Shown piece after piece: positions 1-7,712 of a stretch of DNA of 8,172 bases. Every line of letters starts with the position of its first letter. Position 1 is the first letter of the stretch. The stretch is from NCBI GenBank assembly GCA_030615705.1, contig JAUWYT010000054.1, positions 1 to 8,172 on the forward strand, in the 5' to 3' direction. Position numbers and translations under genes: made by a program. This DNA is from Chloroflexota bacterium. GTDB lineage: Bacteria > Chloroflexota > Anaerolineae > VGOG01. The notes beneath the pieces are model-generated. The model made no database searches. It had not been told where the DNA came from and saw only the letters and a program-made list of their open reading frames with translations.

Positions 1-3000
1 CCGTAGATGGTGTCCGCTGCCTCGACGGTGCCCCGGTTGTGGGTGATGACGATGAATTGAGTGCGCTCCGATAGCTCTTGCAGCGCCTCCCGAAAGCGGC
101 CGATGTTGGTTTCGTCCAGGGTGGCGTCCACTTCGTCCAGAAAGCAGAAGGGAGTGGGGCTAGCCTTCAGGATGGCAAAGATCAGGGCCACCGCCGTCAG
201 GGCCCTCTCTCCGCCGGACAGCAGTGCTAGGTTTTGCTTCCGTCGCCCCGGCGGCCGGGCTACAATGTCTACCCCTGTCTCCATCAAATCGTCGGGCTTC
301 GTAAGGACCAGGTCAGCCGCGCCTCCGCCGAACAGCGACACGAAATACTCCTTGAACTCCCTGCGTACAGTCTCAAACGTCTCTCTGAAATCCCTCTCCA
401 TCAATTCGTCCAGCTCCTCGATCACCTGGCGCAGGTCCTTGACCGCCTCTTCCAAATCCTCGGCCTGAGCCGTGAGAAAGTCGTAGCGCTCCAGAGCCTC
501 CTTGTATTCAGCAGGTGCGTTGGGATTAATGGGACCGATGTCCTTGATTTGCGCCTTCAGTCGTCCGAGCTCCTCTTCGAGTCCGTGCGGCAACTCCTCG
601 ATGGGAGGCAGGGCTGAGACCAGGGGCTTAGGGGACGGTGGTGGCTGGCCGAAGACATAGTCGCTTGTCTCCATCTCCACCTGGCCCAGGTCATTCTCGA
701 TCTGGCGTACCAGGCTGGTCAGCTCGTCTTTGCGGCGCTCTACCTCTAGCACGGCTTGGCCCTGTAGGCTTTCGTACTCACGGAGTAAGGGGCGAAGGCG
801 GGCCTCTGTCGTCTCCATCTCAACTAGCTCGGTCTCCAAAGCGGCCAGCTCTGCCTCAGTTGGCTCGATGAGCTCGGCCACAGCCTGGACTTGATCCATT
901 AACTCCTTGTGGCTAAGTTGCAGACCCTCTATCCGGGTGACCAGGGCCCGGCTTTCCGCCGTCAATCGTTCTTCCTTCTCCTTCTTGGCTGATACTTGCT
1001 CATCCAATCGGATCAAACTGGCCTTCAAGTTTTGCAGGACAGTTCTCTGGTTCTCGCAGCCTTGCTCAGCTACAGCTACGGCTATCTTCAATTCGGCCAG
1101 CCTGTCCTCAAGCTCCTCAACACTCAGAGCGTCCAATTGCGCCCTTAAGGCCAGGATCTGCTCTTGAGCTTTTCCCTCTTCCTCCTTCAAATCTCCCAAT
1201 TCCTTGGTGAGCAGTGCTTCTTTCTCGTCCAGGGCCCTCATTTCGGCCTTCAGTTGGTCTTCTATGGCTCGCCGCCACCCCATCTCCTGGTCTAAAAGCT
1301 CGGCCTGTCGCTCCTGGGAGGCTAGTTCCCCCAGCTTGATCCCCTCTTTTGCTTTGATATCGTCCCTCTTCTTCTCCAACCTCGCTAGCTTCTCCAGCAA
1401 ATGGCGTTGGTGAGCCTCCTCAGCCTGGCATTCTTTCTCTAAGTCTGAGCGCCGTTTTTGGGCCTCGGCGAGGTGCTGGGGCAACTGGCGCCGTTCTCGT
1501 TCGCGGGCCAGCATCCCTGCGCCTCGGCCTCTCGTCGGCCCACCGGTGACGGCCCCGTCGGAGCCGATTACCTCACCGGTTAGGGCCGCTATTTGGAGTG
1601 ATCTGGTGGGACCGAGAGAACTGAAGCGAGCCAGCAGCTGCAGGGCAGTCTCGAAATCCCGCACGATGATGGTTCCCCCCAGTAAGTAGTGCCCTATCCT
1701 GGCGAACCCCCGCTCGAATTTCACCAAATCAACGGCCGGGCCGATAACACCCTCAACTCCGGTGACGGGCTGGCTGGTTTTCTCGGTGGCCATGATTCTG
1801 TCCAGTGGTAGGAAGGTAGCTCGTCCCCCTCTGGTCCGCTTCAGGAACTGGATGGCTGCCCCGGCGTCGGCCAGGCTTTCCACCACGATGTCATGGAGAT
1901 GAGGACCCAAAGCAGCCTCGATGGCCATTTCCAGCTCGGCGGGCACCTGCATCAAGCTGGCCACTGGGCCAACGATACCTCTGAGCCGACCGTCCCTTGC
2001 CGCTTGGAGCGTCGTCTCCGCACCAGCGTAGTAGCCTGACTCCTCTTGCCTCATTCTCTCCAGCAAATCGTAGCGGGCCTGCAGTCGAGTCTCCTCTTGC
2101 TTGCTCTTGGCCAAGGCAGCCTGTAATTGAGCCTGGCGTTCTCGCGATGCCTGGCTCTCTCGCTCTATTTCCCGTCTCTGAAGCGTCAACGAATCGGCCT
2201 CAGCTCGAATGGACTCCAGTTCACCTTTTAGAGCCTCGATCTGGTCTTGCAGAGCCGTCATCTGAAGCTGATGATCGGCAAGGGCCTTGCGGTCTACTTC
2301 CACCTCCCGGCCTAGTTCCTCCCGGCGCTCGGAGAGTTGTGCCAGGCGGTTGCGCCGGTCGGCGGCTTCCGTAGCCAACTGGAAAGCTCGGTCTTGGGCC
2401 TCCGTCAGCTCCTCCAAGGCGGTCTGTCGCTCCCTTCTGCGGGCATCAAATTGCTCCTGTGCCTCTTGCAGGTGAATCAGTTGTTCTTGGAGCTGGGCTT
2501 CGGCCCGGTTTAGCTCTTCTTGGGCTGCCGTCACTCTCTCCAGTTGAGCTACTCGGTTGACCTCTAAAGATGCTATTTCTTGTGCGATGTCCTCGCTCTG
2601 TTGTCTGAGGAGCCGCAACCGTTCCTCACTTACGGCCAGTTCCCGCTTTTTCCCCTCTGCTTGAGCCTGCAGATTAGTTCTTCTCAGTCGCCAGTCGTTG
2701 AGCTTCTGCCGTAATTTGCTGTGCTGAGCTCTCAATTCGGCTTTTCGTCGCTCCAGTTCCTCCAGCTCAGCCTCGCGTTCCCGTGATAGCTCCTGCCGCT
2801 CCGTGGCCCTGGCCTCAGCCTGGTGGAGGGCCATTTGTGCCCTTCGCCAACGATAGGCGTACCAGGTGTGTAAGAGTTTCTCCAATTGCTGGGAAAGATC
2901 TTTGTACTGCCATGCCCGCTGGGCCTGCTTCTCCAGGCGATTGAGTCGGGGGGCGATCTCGTTAGTGAGGTCGTTGACGCGGAGGATGTTATCCCTGGTT

Positions 3001-3548
3001 TGCTCCAGCTTGTTGATGGCGTCCGTACGTTTGGCCTGGTGGATGCTGATGCCGGCCGCCTCTTCGAAGATGGCTCGTCGCTCATCGGGCCGCAGTGACA
3101 GGACGACGTCCACCAGACCCTGGCCGATGACGTTGTAGGTGCGGCGGCCCAGGCCGCCTTTATCCAAAAGCTCGGTGATATCCTTTAATCTGACCCGGCT
3201 GCCGTTCAAGAGGTATTCGTTCTCGCCTGAGCGGTAGGCGCGGCGGCTGATGGTTACCTCGCTGTACTCCACGGGCAGCCCGCCATCGCTATTATCCAGG
3301 GTGATCGAGGCCTGGGCCATGCCCAGGCGGGGGCGCCTTTCGCTGCCCCAGAAGATCATGTCCTCGGTGCGCTTTGCCCTGAGTACGCTGTAGCTCCGCT
3401 CGCCTAGCACCCAGCGTACGGCGTCGGCGATGTTTGACTTGCCGCTGCCGTTGGGCCCCACGATGACCGTGATCCCATCCTCGAACGCGAACTCCGTCTT
3501 GGTGGCGAAGGTCTTATAGCCCTGTAGTTCCAGATGCTTAAGGTGCAA
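1..3548 (-). CDS. smc: Chromosome partition protein SMC, C-terminus cut by the window edge
   Basis: Structural maintenance of chromosomes ATPase; it dimerises and, with ScpA/ScpB in most bacteria, compacts and segregates the chromosome. The frame is open from TTG at 3548 to the edge (1182 codons). Walker A GPNGSGKS lies at residues 31-38 (3458-3435), followed by an N-lobe segment [10 protein letters not shown] first coiled-coil arm leads to the hinge at about residues 505-673, which begins SGYYAGAE and ends with a glycine-rich GSDGAVTGG stretch. A second arm leads to the signature LSGGE at residue 1110 (221-207), Walker [11 protein letters not shown] with catalytic Glu at 134-132, and the H-loop ITHNRGT. 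Family length is about 1180-1200 residues, so probably only 10-25 are missing. The start is chosen because [15 protein letters not shown] matches the usual SMC N-terminus and no other start lies close upstream. Start, hinge and end share one frame, so there is no net frameshift. It follows rnc by 26 nt as the last visible gene of the operon. Confidence 0.97.
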   Translation of the reverse strand, partial: MHLKHLELQGYKTFATKTEFAFEDGITVIVGPNGSGKSNIADAVRWVLGERSYSVLRAKRTEDMIFWGSERRPRLGMAQASITLDNSDGGLPVEYSEVTISRRAYRSGENEYLLNGSRVRLKDITELLDKGGLGRRTYNVIGQGLVDVVLSLRPDERRAIFEEAAGISIHQAKRTDAINKLEQTRDNILRVNDLTNEIAPRLNRLEKQAQRAWQYKDLSQQLEKLLHTWYAYRWRRAQMALHQAEARATERQELSREREAELEELERRKAELRAQHSKLRQKLNDWRLRRTNLQAQAEGKKRELAVSEERLRLLRQQSEDIAQEIASLEVNRVAQLERVTAAQEELNRAEAQLQEQLIHLQEAQEQFDARRRERQTALEELTEAQDRAFQLATEAADRRNRLAQLSERREELGREVEVDRKALADHQLQMTALQDQIEALKGELESIRAEADSLTLQRREIERESQASRERQAQLQAALAKSKQEETRLQARYDLLERMRQEESGYYAGAETTLQAARDGRLRGIVGPVASLMQVPAELEMAIEAALGPHLHDIVVESLADAGAAIQFLKRTRGGRATFLPLDRIMATEKTSQPVTGVEGVIGPAVDLVKFERGFARIGHYLLGGTIIVRDFETALQLLARFSSLGPTRSLQIAALTGEVIGSDGAVTGGPTRGRGAGMLARERERRQLPQHLAEAQKRRSDLEKECQAEEAHQRHLLEKLARLEKKRDDIKAKEGIKLGELASQERQAELLDQEMGWRRAIEDQLKAEMRALDEKEALLTKELGDLKEEEGKAQEQILALRAQLDALSVEELEDRLAELKIAVAVAEQGCENQRTVLQNLKASLIRLDEQVSAKKEKEERLTAESRALVTRIEGLQLSHKELMDQVQAVAELIEPTEAELAALETELVEMETTEARLRPLLREYESLQGQAVLEVERRKDELTSLVRQIENDLGQVEMETSDYVFGQPPPSPKPLVSALPPIEELPHGLEEELGRLKAQIKDIGPINPNAPAEYKEALERYDFLTAQAEDLEEAVKDLRQVIEELDELMERDFRETFETVRREFKEYFVSLFGGGAADLVLTKPDDLMETGVDIVARPPGRRKQNLALLSGGERALTAVALIFAILKASPTPFCFLDEVDATLDETNIGRFREALQELSERTQFIVITHNRGTVEAADTIY

Positions 3549-3549
3549 T

Positions 3550-3560
3550 CTCCTTCTCCC
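3550..3560 (-). promoter_or_regulatory. smc ribosome binding site supporting the TTG start
   Basis: Read on the minus strand, GGGAGAAGGAG directly precedes the TTG at 3548. It holds two overlapping Shine-Dalgarno-like cores. GGAG at 3559-3556 is 7 nt from the start, which is good spacing. The stronger-looking AAGGAG ends only 1 nt before the start, which is too close. The site begins 8 nt after the end of the 15-bp hairpin that spans the rnc stop, so folding of that hairpin could affect ribosome access. Confidence 0.65.
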
Positions 3561-3568
3561 TTTTTCAG

Positions 3569-3601
3569 AGACTCTTAGGGTTTCAAAAACCCTAAGAGTC
3601 T
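3569..3601. repeat. Perfect 15-bp inverted repeat (hairpin) across the rnc stop codon
   Basis: AGACTCTTAGGGTTT at 3569-3583 is exactly complementary to AAACCCTAAGAGTCT at 3587-3601, leaving a 3-nt loop at 3584-3586. In the rnc-smc transcript this makes a tight stem-loop holding the last RNase III codons (about residues 235-242, RLLGFLKP) and the TAA stop at 3577-3575. Neither strand has a T-run just after the stem; the minus-strand sequence continues with an A-rich run. It is therefore not a typical intrinsic terminator, and smc would be silenced if it were. It may be a dispersed palindromic repeat, an RNA-processing site or a translation-control element. The structure is seen directly; the role is unknown. 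Confidence 0.9.
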
Positions 3602-4303
3602 GATTTCTCCCAGCTCCTGCCTCATCCTCTGCAGGGCTACTTGAGCTGCCTCCTGCTCGGCAACTTGTTTGTTATGCCCGATGCCGCGGCCATAGACCTC
3701 ATTGCCGATGAGCACCTCGACCGTGAACTCTTTGGCATGGTCGGGGCCCCGCTCGGCTACGGTACGGTAGATGGGGGTTATTTGAAGCTGGCCCTGGGTC
3801 ATCTCTTGCAGCATGCTCTTGGCGTCCCTGTACAGTTCTTCCTCGAGGATGTGCCTGACCGCGGGCTCGATGCACCTCAGGAGAAAATCCTCGGCAGCTT
3901 GAAGTCCCTGGTCAAGGAGGATCGCTCCTACCAGCGCCTCGAAGGCAGCGCAGAGGATTCCCTTGCGCTCCCGACCACCACTTTCTGCCTCGCCTCGGCT
4001 CAGCAGCAAGTATTCGCCAAGGTTCAAAGCTGCGGCAAAGTGGGCTAATGTCTCCCCCTTGACCAGGGCGGCGCGCAGGCTGGTCAGGCCCCCTTCTGCT
4101 ATCTCCGGGAAATGGTTGTAGAGGTACTTCGCCGTGAGGAAGTCAAGCACCGCATCTCCCAGGAATTCCAGGCGCTCATTGTCGGACAGCGGATAGTGGG
4201 GGTTCTCGTTGAGATACGAACGATGAGTAAGAGCCCGCTGCAAGAGCGACTTGTCTATGAAAGTAGTTCCTAGTGTTTTCTCTAATTCGGATAGATTGAA
4301 CAT
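3575..4303 (-). CDS. rnc: Ribonuclease III
   Basis: Cytoplasmic endonuclease that cuts double-stranded RNA in rRNA precursors and structured mRNAs. The 242-residue product has the usual family length. The catalytic RNase III domain covers about residues 5-150, with the signature NERLEFLGDAVL at 42-53 carrying the conserved Glu46 and Asp50. A dsRNA-binding domain covers about 158-228 (AKSMLQEMTQ, GPDHAKEF, AEQEAAQVAL). In the second acidic motif the sequence reads ILCAAFEAL: Glu122 is present, but Ala119 occupies the position of E. coli Asp114. The last eight residues (about 235-242) lie inside a palindrome and may be a late addition to the tail. The ATG starts 1 nt after the fabF stop with no clear Shine-Dalgarno sequence, which suggests termination-reinitiation coupling to fabF. 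smc follows by 26 nt. Family assignment is certain; full activity is likely but not proven because of the Ala substitution. Confidence 0.96.
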   Translation of the reverse strand: MFNLSELEKTLGTTFIDKSLLQRALTHRSYLNENPHYPLSDNERLEFLGDAVLDFLTAKYLYNHFPEIAEGGLTSLRAALVKGETLAHFAAALNLGEYLLLSRGEAESGGRERKGILCAAFEALVGAILLDQGLQAAEDFLLRCIEPAVRHILEEELYRDAKSMLQEMTQGQLQITPIYRTVAERGPDHAKEFTVEVLIGNEVYGRGIGHNKQVAEQEAAQVALQRMRQELGEIRLLGFLKP

Positions 4304-4304
4304 G

Positions 4305-5552
4305 CTACTCGTATGCTTTGAGCACGATGGTCGCGTTGTGCCCCCCGAAGCCGAAGGAGTTGGACAGGGCTACCTTGACATCGGCTTGGCGGGGCTGGTT
4401 TGGTACATAGTCCAGGTCGCACTCAGGATCAGGATACTCGTAGTTGATGGTGGGGTGGATGATCCCTTCCTGGATGGTCTTGACGCAAACTATGGCTTCC
4501 AGGGCCCCAGCCGCGCCCAGAAGGTGGCCAGTCATGGATTTGGTGGAGCTGATGGGGATCCGATAGGCGTGCTCGCCGAAGATGGCTTTGATGGCCTTGG
4601 TCTCGTTCACGTCGTTAAGGAGTGTCGAGGTGCCGTGCGCGTTAATGTAGTCCACATCCGTCGGTTCCAGCCCAGCCTTCTTCAAGGCCCTCTCCATGGC
4701 TTTGGCAGCGCCCCTTCCACCCTCGGCTGGGGCACTGACGTGATGAGCGTCGGCTGTAGCCCCATAGCCAACTATTTCAGCCAACGGCTTTGCCTCCCGT
4801 CTTTGGGCATACTCCAGGCTCTCCAGGATCAAGACACCTGCACCTTCCGCGAAGACGAAGCCATCGCGCTGAGCGTCGAAGGGGCGGCTGGCTCGCTCTG
4901 GCTCGTCGTTGCGCTGGGAGAGCGCACCCAGGCGGTGGAAGATGGCCAGGCCGAAGGGCACGATAGCGGCATCGCTGGCTCCGGCGATGACGGCCACGGC
5001 ATCGCCTCGGCGGATGATTTCGAACGCTTCGCCGAGGACGTTGCTGCCGGTGGCGCAGGCCGAGACGATGCAGAAGTTGGGCCCTGTAGCGCCGAAGGTG
5101 ATAGCTACTTGCCCCGCGGCCATATCGGCGATCATCATGGGCAGGGTGAAGGGGTTGATCCGCATGGGACCCTTCTCGAAGAAGTCATGATAGCCCTTGT
5201 CAATGGTCAGAAGACCGCCTATCCCGGAGCCGATAATCACTCCGACGTCGTCGGCGTTGCTCTCATCAATGGTGAGCTCCGCCTGTTCCAGGGCCTGGGC
5301 TGTGCAAGCGGTGGCGAACTGGATGAAACGGCCCAGGCGTCGGGCGTCCTTGCGGTCCATGTAATCTTCGGGGTCGAAGTCATTGACCTCGCAGGCGATC
5401 TGGGTCAAAAAGGGCGAGGGGTCGAAGCGGGTGATGCGCCCTGCCCCCGATTTGCCTGCCACGAGGTTCTGCCAGGTGGTCTCCACGTCGAGACCCAGAG
5501 GGTTGATAGTCCCCATGCCTGTGATCACCACTCGATTGCTCTCCTTGCTCAT
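4305..5552 (-). CDS. fabF: Beta-ketoacyl-[acyl-carrier-protein] synthase II
   Basis: Condensing enzyme of type II fatty acid synthesis: it joins malonyl-ACP to a growing acyl-ACP with loss of CO2, in the cytoplasm. The 415-residue length is normal for FabF. All catalytic residues are visible. The nucleophile is Cys166 in VSACATGS, the first His is His306 in NAHGTST, and Lys338 and His343 lie in SSTKSMTGHLLGAAGA. The C-terminal glycine loop NSFGFGGHNA is intact. The N-terminus VVITGMGTINPLG is typical and fixes the start. A strong AAAGGAGG ends 5 nt before the ATG, inside the 3' end of the upstream thrC-like gene, whose stop is 1 nt away. No acyl carrier protein gene precedes it here, although acpP often does elsewhere. 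FabF and FabB share these motifs; FabF is preferred from the length and the fabF-rnc-smc order. Confidence 0.95.
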   Translation of the reverse strand: MSKESNRVVITGMGTINPLGLDVETTWQNLVAGKSGAGRITRFDPSPFLTQIACEVNDFDPEDYMDRKDARRLGRFIQFATACTAQALEQAELTIDESNADDVGVIIGSGIGGLLTIDKGYHDFFEKGPMRINPFTLPMMIADMAAGQVAITFGATGPNFCIVSACATGSNVLGEAFEIIRRGDAVAVIAGASDAAIVPFGLAIFHRLGALSQRNDEPERASRPFDAQRDGFVFAEGAGVLILESLEYAQRREAKPLAEIVGYGATADAHHVSAPAEGGRGAAKAMERALKKAGLEPTDVDYINAHGTSTLLNDVNETKAIKAIFGEHAYRIPISSTKSMTGHLLGAAGALEAIVCVKTIQEGIIHPTINYEYPDPECDLDYVPNQPRQADVKVALSNSFGFGGHNATIVLKAYE

Positions 5553-5553
5553 T

Positions 5554-6660
5554 TCAACCTCCTTTCGCTGAACTCTTGAGGCCGCTGCCGGTCAGTGGCA
5601 CGATGGTAATCTCCTCAAGCCCGATGAGGCCGCGAAGCCGCAGCAGCGCAGCGATAGCCACCGCCGAGGTTGGCTCGACATAAAGTCCACGTTGGGCCAA
5701 CTCGTCGCGTGCGCGCAGCGTCTCCTCGTCGCTCACGGCCAGCACAGCGCCGCCCGTCTCCCGCACCGCTGCTAAGACCTGGCGGCCTCGCACCGGCTGG
5801 GTGATGCTGATGCCCTCAGCGATGGTGTGGCACTTTTCGATGGCGAAGGCATCAGCTAGTTCCCGTTGGTAAGCTTCGTACAGGGGAGCACAGGGCCGAG
5901 CCTGTACTGCGAAGAGGCGGGGTAGTCTTTCGGTCAGGCCGGGGGCCAGCAGGTCCTTGAAGCCGCGGTAGGCCCCCAGGAGCAGAGTACCGTGGCCGAC
6001 AGGCAGAACCAGGTTGTCGGGAGCGCGCCAGCCCAGTTGCTCGCAAATCTCATAGGCGATGCTCTTCAGGCCCTCCAGAGTGAAGGGGTTGTAGTAGTGG
6101 CTAGCGTAGTAAGCGCCTCGAGCCGCTGCCTCCTGAACAGCCTGAGCAGCTCTCTCTCGGGGTCCCTCTACTTTCACCAGCTTGGCTCCGTAGACGGCGA
6201 TCTGATCGAGTTTGGTTGGTGAGGCGTGCGCTGGGACGTATATCTCGGCCTCTATTCTGCCCCGGGCCGCATAGGCTGCCAGGCTGGCCCCTGCGTTGCC
6301 CGAGGAGTCCTCCACCACTCTCTTCACCCCCAGCCCTCTCAGCACGTTAACTAAGACGGCTGTGCCCCGGTCTTTGAAAGACCCCGTTGGAGCCAGGAAC
6401 TCCAGTTTGCAGTGGATCTTTGTGCCATAAACCTGGGTTTCGACCAGGGGGGTGAAGCCTTCGCCTAAGGAGATGAGGCCCTCTTCGTACTTCACCGGCA
6501 GCATGGCCCGATAGCGCCAAAGGCTGAAATCGCTCGTCTCGATGTCATCCTTGGCGAAGCCAGGGGTGCCCTCGAGTTCGAAGACGCCGCCGCACTCGCA
6601 GCGCCATCGGTAGGTGTCGTATGGATATGTTCGTTTGCAGGAGAAGCAGCGCAGTTTCAT
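5554..6660 (-). CDS. thrC: Threonine synthase family PLP enzyme with N-terminal zinc ribbon
   Basis: Fold type II PLP enzyme. Threonine synthase converts O-phosphohomoserine and water to threonine and phosphate. The 368-residue product starts with a small zinc-ribbon-like motif with cysteines at 5, 8, 21 and 23 (CFSC, CECGG). SLGEGFTPL follows at 64-72. The PLP lysine is probably Lys96 in PTGSFKDRG, which is the threonine synthase signature. SSGNAGASLAAYAA is the cofactor phosphate/substrate loop, and PLTGSGLK near the C-terminus is also typical of the family. The start at 6660 is chosen because it precedes the zinc ribbon and overlaps the MOSC stop as ATGA; an in-frame ATG at 6747 would add 29 unlike residues encoded within the MOSC gene. 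No strong Shine-Dalgarno sequence is seen, so coupling is likely. No other threonine pathway gene is in view. The family is clear; related enzymes acting on other substrates share this architecture, so the exact activity is less certain. Confidence 0.82.
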   Translation of the reverse strand: MKLRCFSCKRTYPYDTYRWRCECGGVFELEGTPGFAKDDIETSDFSLWRYRAMLPVKYEEGLISLGEGFTPLVETQVYGTKIHCKLEFLAPTGSFKDRGTAVLVNVLRGLGVKRVVEDSSGNAGASLAAYAARGRIEAEIYVPAHASPTKLDQIAVYGAKLVKVEGPRERAAQAVQEAAARGAYYASHYYNPFTLEGLKSIAYEICEQLGWRAPDNLVLPVGHGTLLLGAYRGFKDLLAPGLTERLPRLFAVQARPCAPLYEAYQRELADAFAIEKCHTIAEGISITQPVRGRQVLAAVRETGGAVLAVSDEETLRARDELAQRGLYVEPTSAVAIAALLRLRGLIGLEEITIVPLTGSGLKSSAKGG

Positions 6661-7097
6661 GGCTGTATGCTCTCGATTGCGTCGCCTGTCCTGATCTGGC
6701 CGCCCTTGATGACCCTGGCGAAGATACCCTCGCGGGGCATGACGCAATCGCCAACCTGTTGGTAGATGGCGCAGCGGTCGTGGCAGATCTTGCCGTGCTG
6801 GGTGATTTCGAGTACGACCTCGTCGCCGACCTGCACCTGCGAGCTGATGGGCAGGGAGAGGAGGTCTATGCCCTGAGTGGTGAGGTTCTCGGCGAAGCTG
6901 CCTGGTCCGACGTTAAGGCCCAGGGCACACATCTTCTCGATGCTCTCCATTGCCAGGAGGCTTACCTGGCGGTGCCAGTTGTCGGCGTGGGCGTCGCCAA
7001 CGATGCCCCAATCCACTTTCAACTCGGCTTCCTCCACGTTCCTTTTGCGTATTCCCTTCTTTTTGCTGGTGCAGACGGCGACGATGGTTCCTCTCAA
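6657..7097 (-). CDS. Stand-alone MOSC domain protein
   Basis: MOSC domains are named from the C-terminal part of molybdenum cofactor sulfurase and are thought to bind the cofactor or carry activated sulfur through a cysteine. The 146-residue protein is essentially one domain. It reads GIVGDAHADNWHRQVSLL at 31-48, then ENLTTQGIDL at 70-79, then the cysteine-rich block KICHDRCAIY with Cys105 and Cys109, then GDCVMPREGIFARV with Cys118. There is no signal peptide or membrane segment. It starts at TTG 7097, 4 nt after the moaC stop; GGAAAGGA inside the last moaC codons gives a plausible binding site 9 nt upstream. Its stop overlaps the next ATG. In some bacteria this domain is fused to a MogA/MoaB domain; here it is alone. 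Position after moaC supports a molybdenum cofactor role, but the precise reaction is unknown. Confidence 0.9.
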   Translation of the reverse strand: MRGTIVAVCTSKKKGIRKRNVEEAELKVDWGIVGDAHADNWHRQVSLLAMESIEKMCALGLNVGPGSFAENLTTQGIDLLSLPISSQVQVGDEVVLEITQHGKICHDRCAIYQQVGDCVMPREGIFARVIKGGQIRTGDAIESIQP

Positions 7098-7101
7098 GCC
7101 T

Positions 7102-7581
7102 TCAAATCCTTTCCAGTATTATCTCCCCGCTCTTGCCTCCGCTTTTGCGGACCAGGCGGATGTTGGTGATGTGCATGGCACGATCCACAGCCTTGCACAT
7201 GTCGTAGATGGTGAGCGCGGCCACAGCGACGGCAGTCATGGCTTCCATCTCCACGCCCGTCTTGCCCGTTGTCTTCGCCGTGGCGGTGATCTCGATGAGG
7301 TTCTCTGCCTCATCGGGCGTGAACTCGACGGCCACGTGGGTCAGAAGCAAGGGGTGGCACATAGGGATCAGCGTGTAGGTTCGCTTGGCAGCCATGATGC
7401 CGGCCACCTGGGCCACGGCCAGGACGTCGCCCTTTGTGATGCCCCCCTCCTGGATAAGGGCCAGCGTCTCAGGGCGCATGGTGATCTCGCCCTTGGCCAC
7501 AGCCACTCGCTTGGTGTCGGGCTTGCCACCCACGTCCACCATGTGTGCCCGCCCTTCTTCATCTAGGTGTGTCAACTGCAT
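7102..7581 (-). CDS. moaC: Cyclic pyranopterin monophosphate synthase
   Basis: Second half-step of the first stage of molybdenum cofactor synthesis: MoaC rearranges the 3',8-cyclo-GTP made by MoaA into cyclic pyranopterin monophosphate. The 159-residue length is standard for the family. Visible hallmarks are [18 protein letters not shown] near the N-terminus, [11 protein letters not shown] with His76, and [28 protein letters not shown] with Asp127 and Lys130, which match the catalytic Asp/Lys pair of E. coli MoaC. The ATG is preceded at 7 nt by AGGAGG (7594-7589) and by a good promoter, so this is the first gene of the minus-strand operon. moaA is not in the window. Confidence 0.97.
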   Translation of the reverse strand: MQLTHLDEEGRAHMVDVGGKPDTKRVAVAKGEITMRPETLALIQEGGITKGDVLAVAQVAGIMAAKRTYTLIPMCHPLLLTHVAVEFTPDEAENLIEITATAKTTGKTGVEMEAMTAVAVAALTIYDMCKAVDRAMHITNIRLVRKSGGKSGEIILERI

Positions 7582-7601
7582 TTAGGATCCTCCTGGGTGA
7601 G

Positions 7602-7630
7602 ATTATACCACAAGTGCCCTTTTACCTCAA
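7602..7630 (-). promoter_or_regulatory. Predicted housekeeping-sigma promoter of the moaC-smc operon
   Basis: On the minus strand TTGAGG (7630-7625) and a perfect TATAAT (7607-7602) are separated by 17 nt. Transcription should begin near 7595, right at the AGGAGG binding site (7594-7589), so the leader would be only about 14 nt. The -35 box lies within one copy of a 9-bp direct repeat. This is the only promoter visible ahead of all six minus-strand genes. Confidence 0.72.
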
Positions 7631-7634
7631 GAAT
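7626..7634. repeat. 9-bp direct repeat, left copy
   Basis: CTCAAGAAT occurs here and again at 7713-7721, flanking a 78-nt block that is rich in inverted repeats. Such a pair is what a target-site duplication around a small inserted element would look like. It also supplies part of the moaC -35 box. Chance occurrence in a region this size is unlikely but not negligible. Confidence 0.5.
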
Positions 7635-7635
7635 C

Positions 7636-7706
7636 ACCCAAGCTCACGCTGGACACTAGTCCAGCGCTCAAAACGCGGCTAGTGTCCGCTTTGAGCTTGC
7701 ATGGGT
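7636..7706. repeat. Nested inverted-repeat block between the divergent promoters
   Basis: Two foldings compete. The local folding gives abutting hairpins. The first is GCTGGAC/GTCCAGC at 7648-7654 and 7659-7665 with a 4-nt loop. The second is GCTCAAA/TTTGAGC at 7666-7672 and 7690-7696 plus GCGG/CCGC at 7675-7678 and 7686-7689. The long-range folding pairs ACCC (7636-7639) with GGGT (7703-7706), AAGCTCA (7640-7646) with TGAGCTT (7692-7698), and GGACACTAG (7651-7659) with CTAGTGTCC (7679-7687). The block lies upstream of both predicted start sites, so it should not be in either mRNA. A DNA-level role or an element remnant is more likely than an attenuator. Confidence 0.7.
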
Positions 7707-7712
7707 AACTAT

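Noticed and set aside
2732..3085. A short minus-strand open frame inside the smc gene
   Set aside because: It is in a different frame from the continuous smc frame, which carries conserved SMC residues through the same stretch.
1..3548. Possible frameshift in smc, since no single ATG-started frame covers it
   Set aside because: Reading from TTG 3548, the Walker A, hinge, signature and Walker B motifs all fall in the same frame; the arm segment 2760-2040 was read codon by codon without a stop.
3569..3601. The rnc/smc hairpin as an intrinsic terminator
   Set aside because: No T-run follows the stem on either strand, and termination here would cut off smc, which has no other visible promoter.
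3641..4048. A plus-strand open frame opposite rnc
   Set aside because: It is antisense to a well-supported RNase III gene, with no recognisable domain and no binding site or promoter of its own.
4251..5579. A 442-codon open frame on the plus strand opposite fabF
   Set aside because: It lies entirely antisense to fabF and the start of rnc, both of which show complete catalytic motifs. Its translation shows no family motif, so it is a by-product of GC-rich codon use.
6621..7566. Plus-strand open frames opposite MOSC and moaC
   Set aside because: They mirror two genes with clear motifs and strong minus-strand context. No promoter or ribosome binding site supports them.
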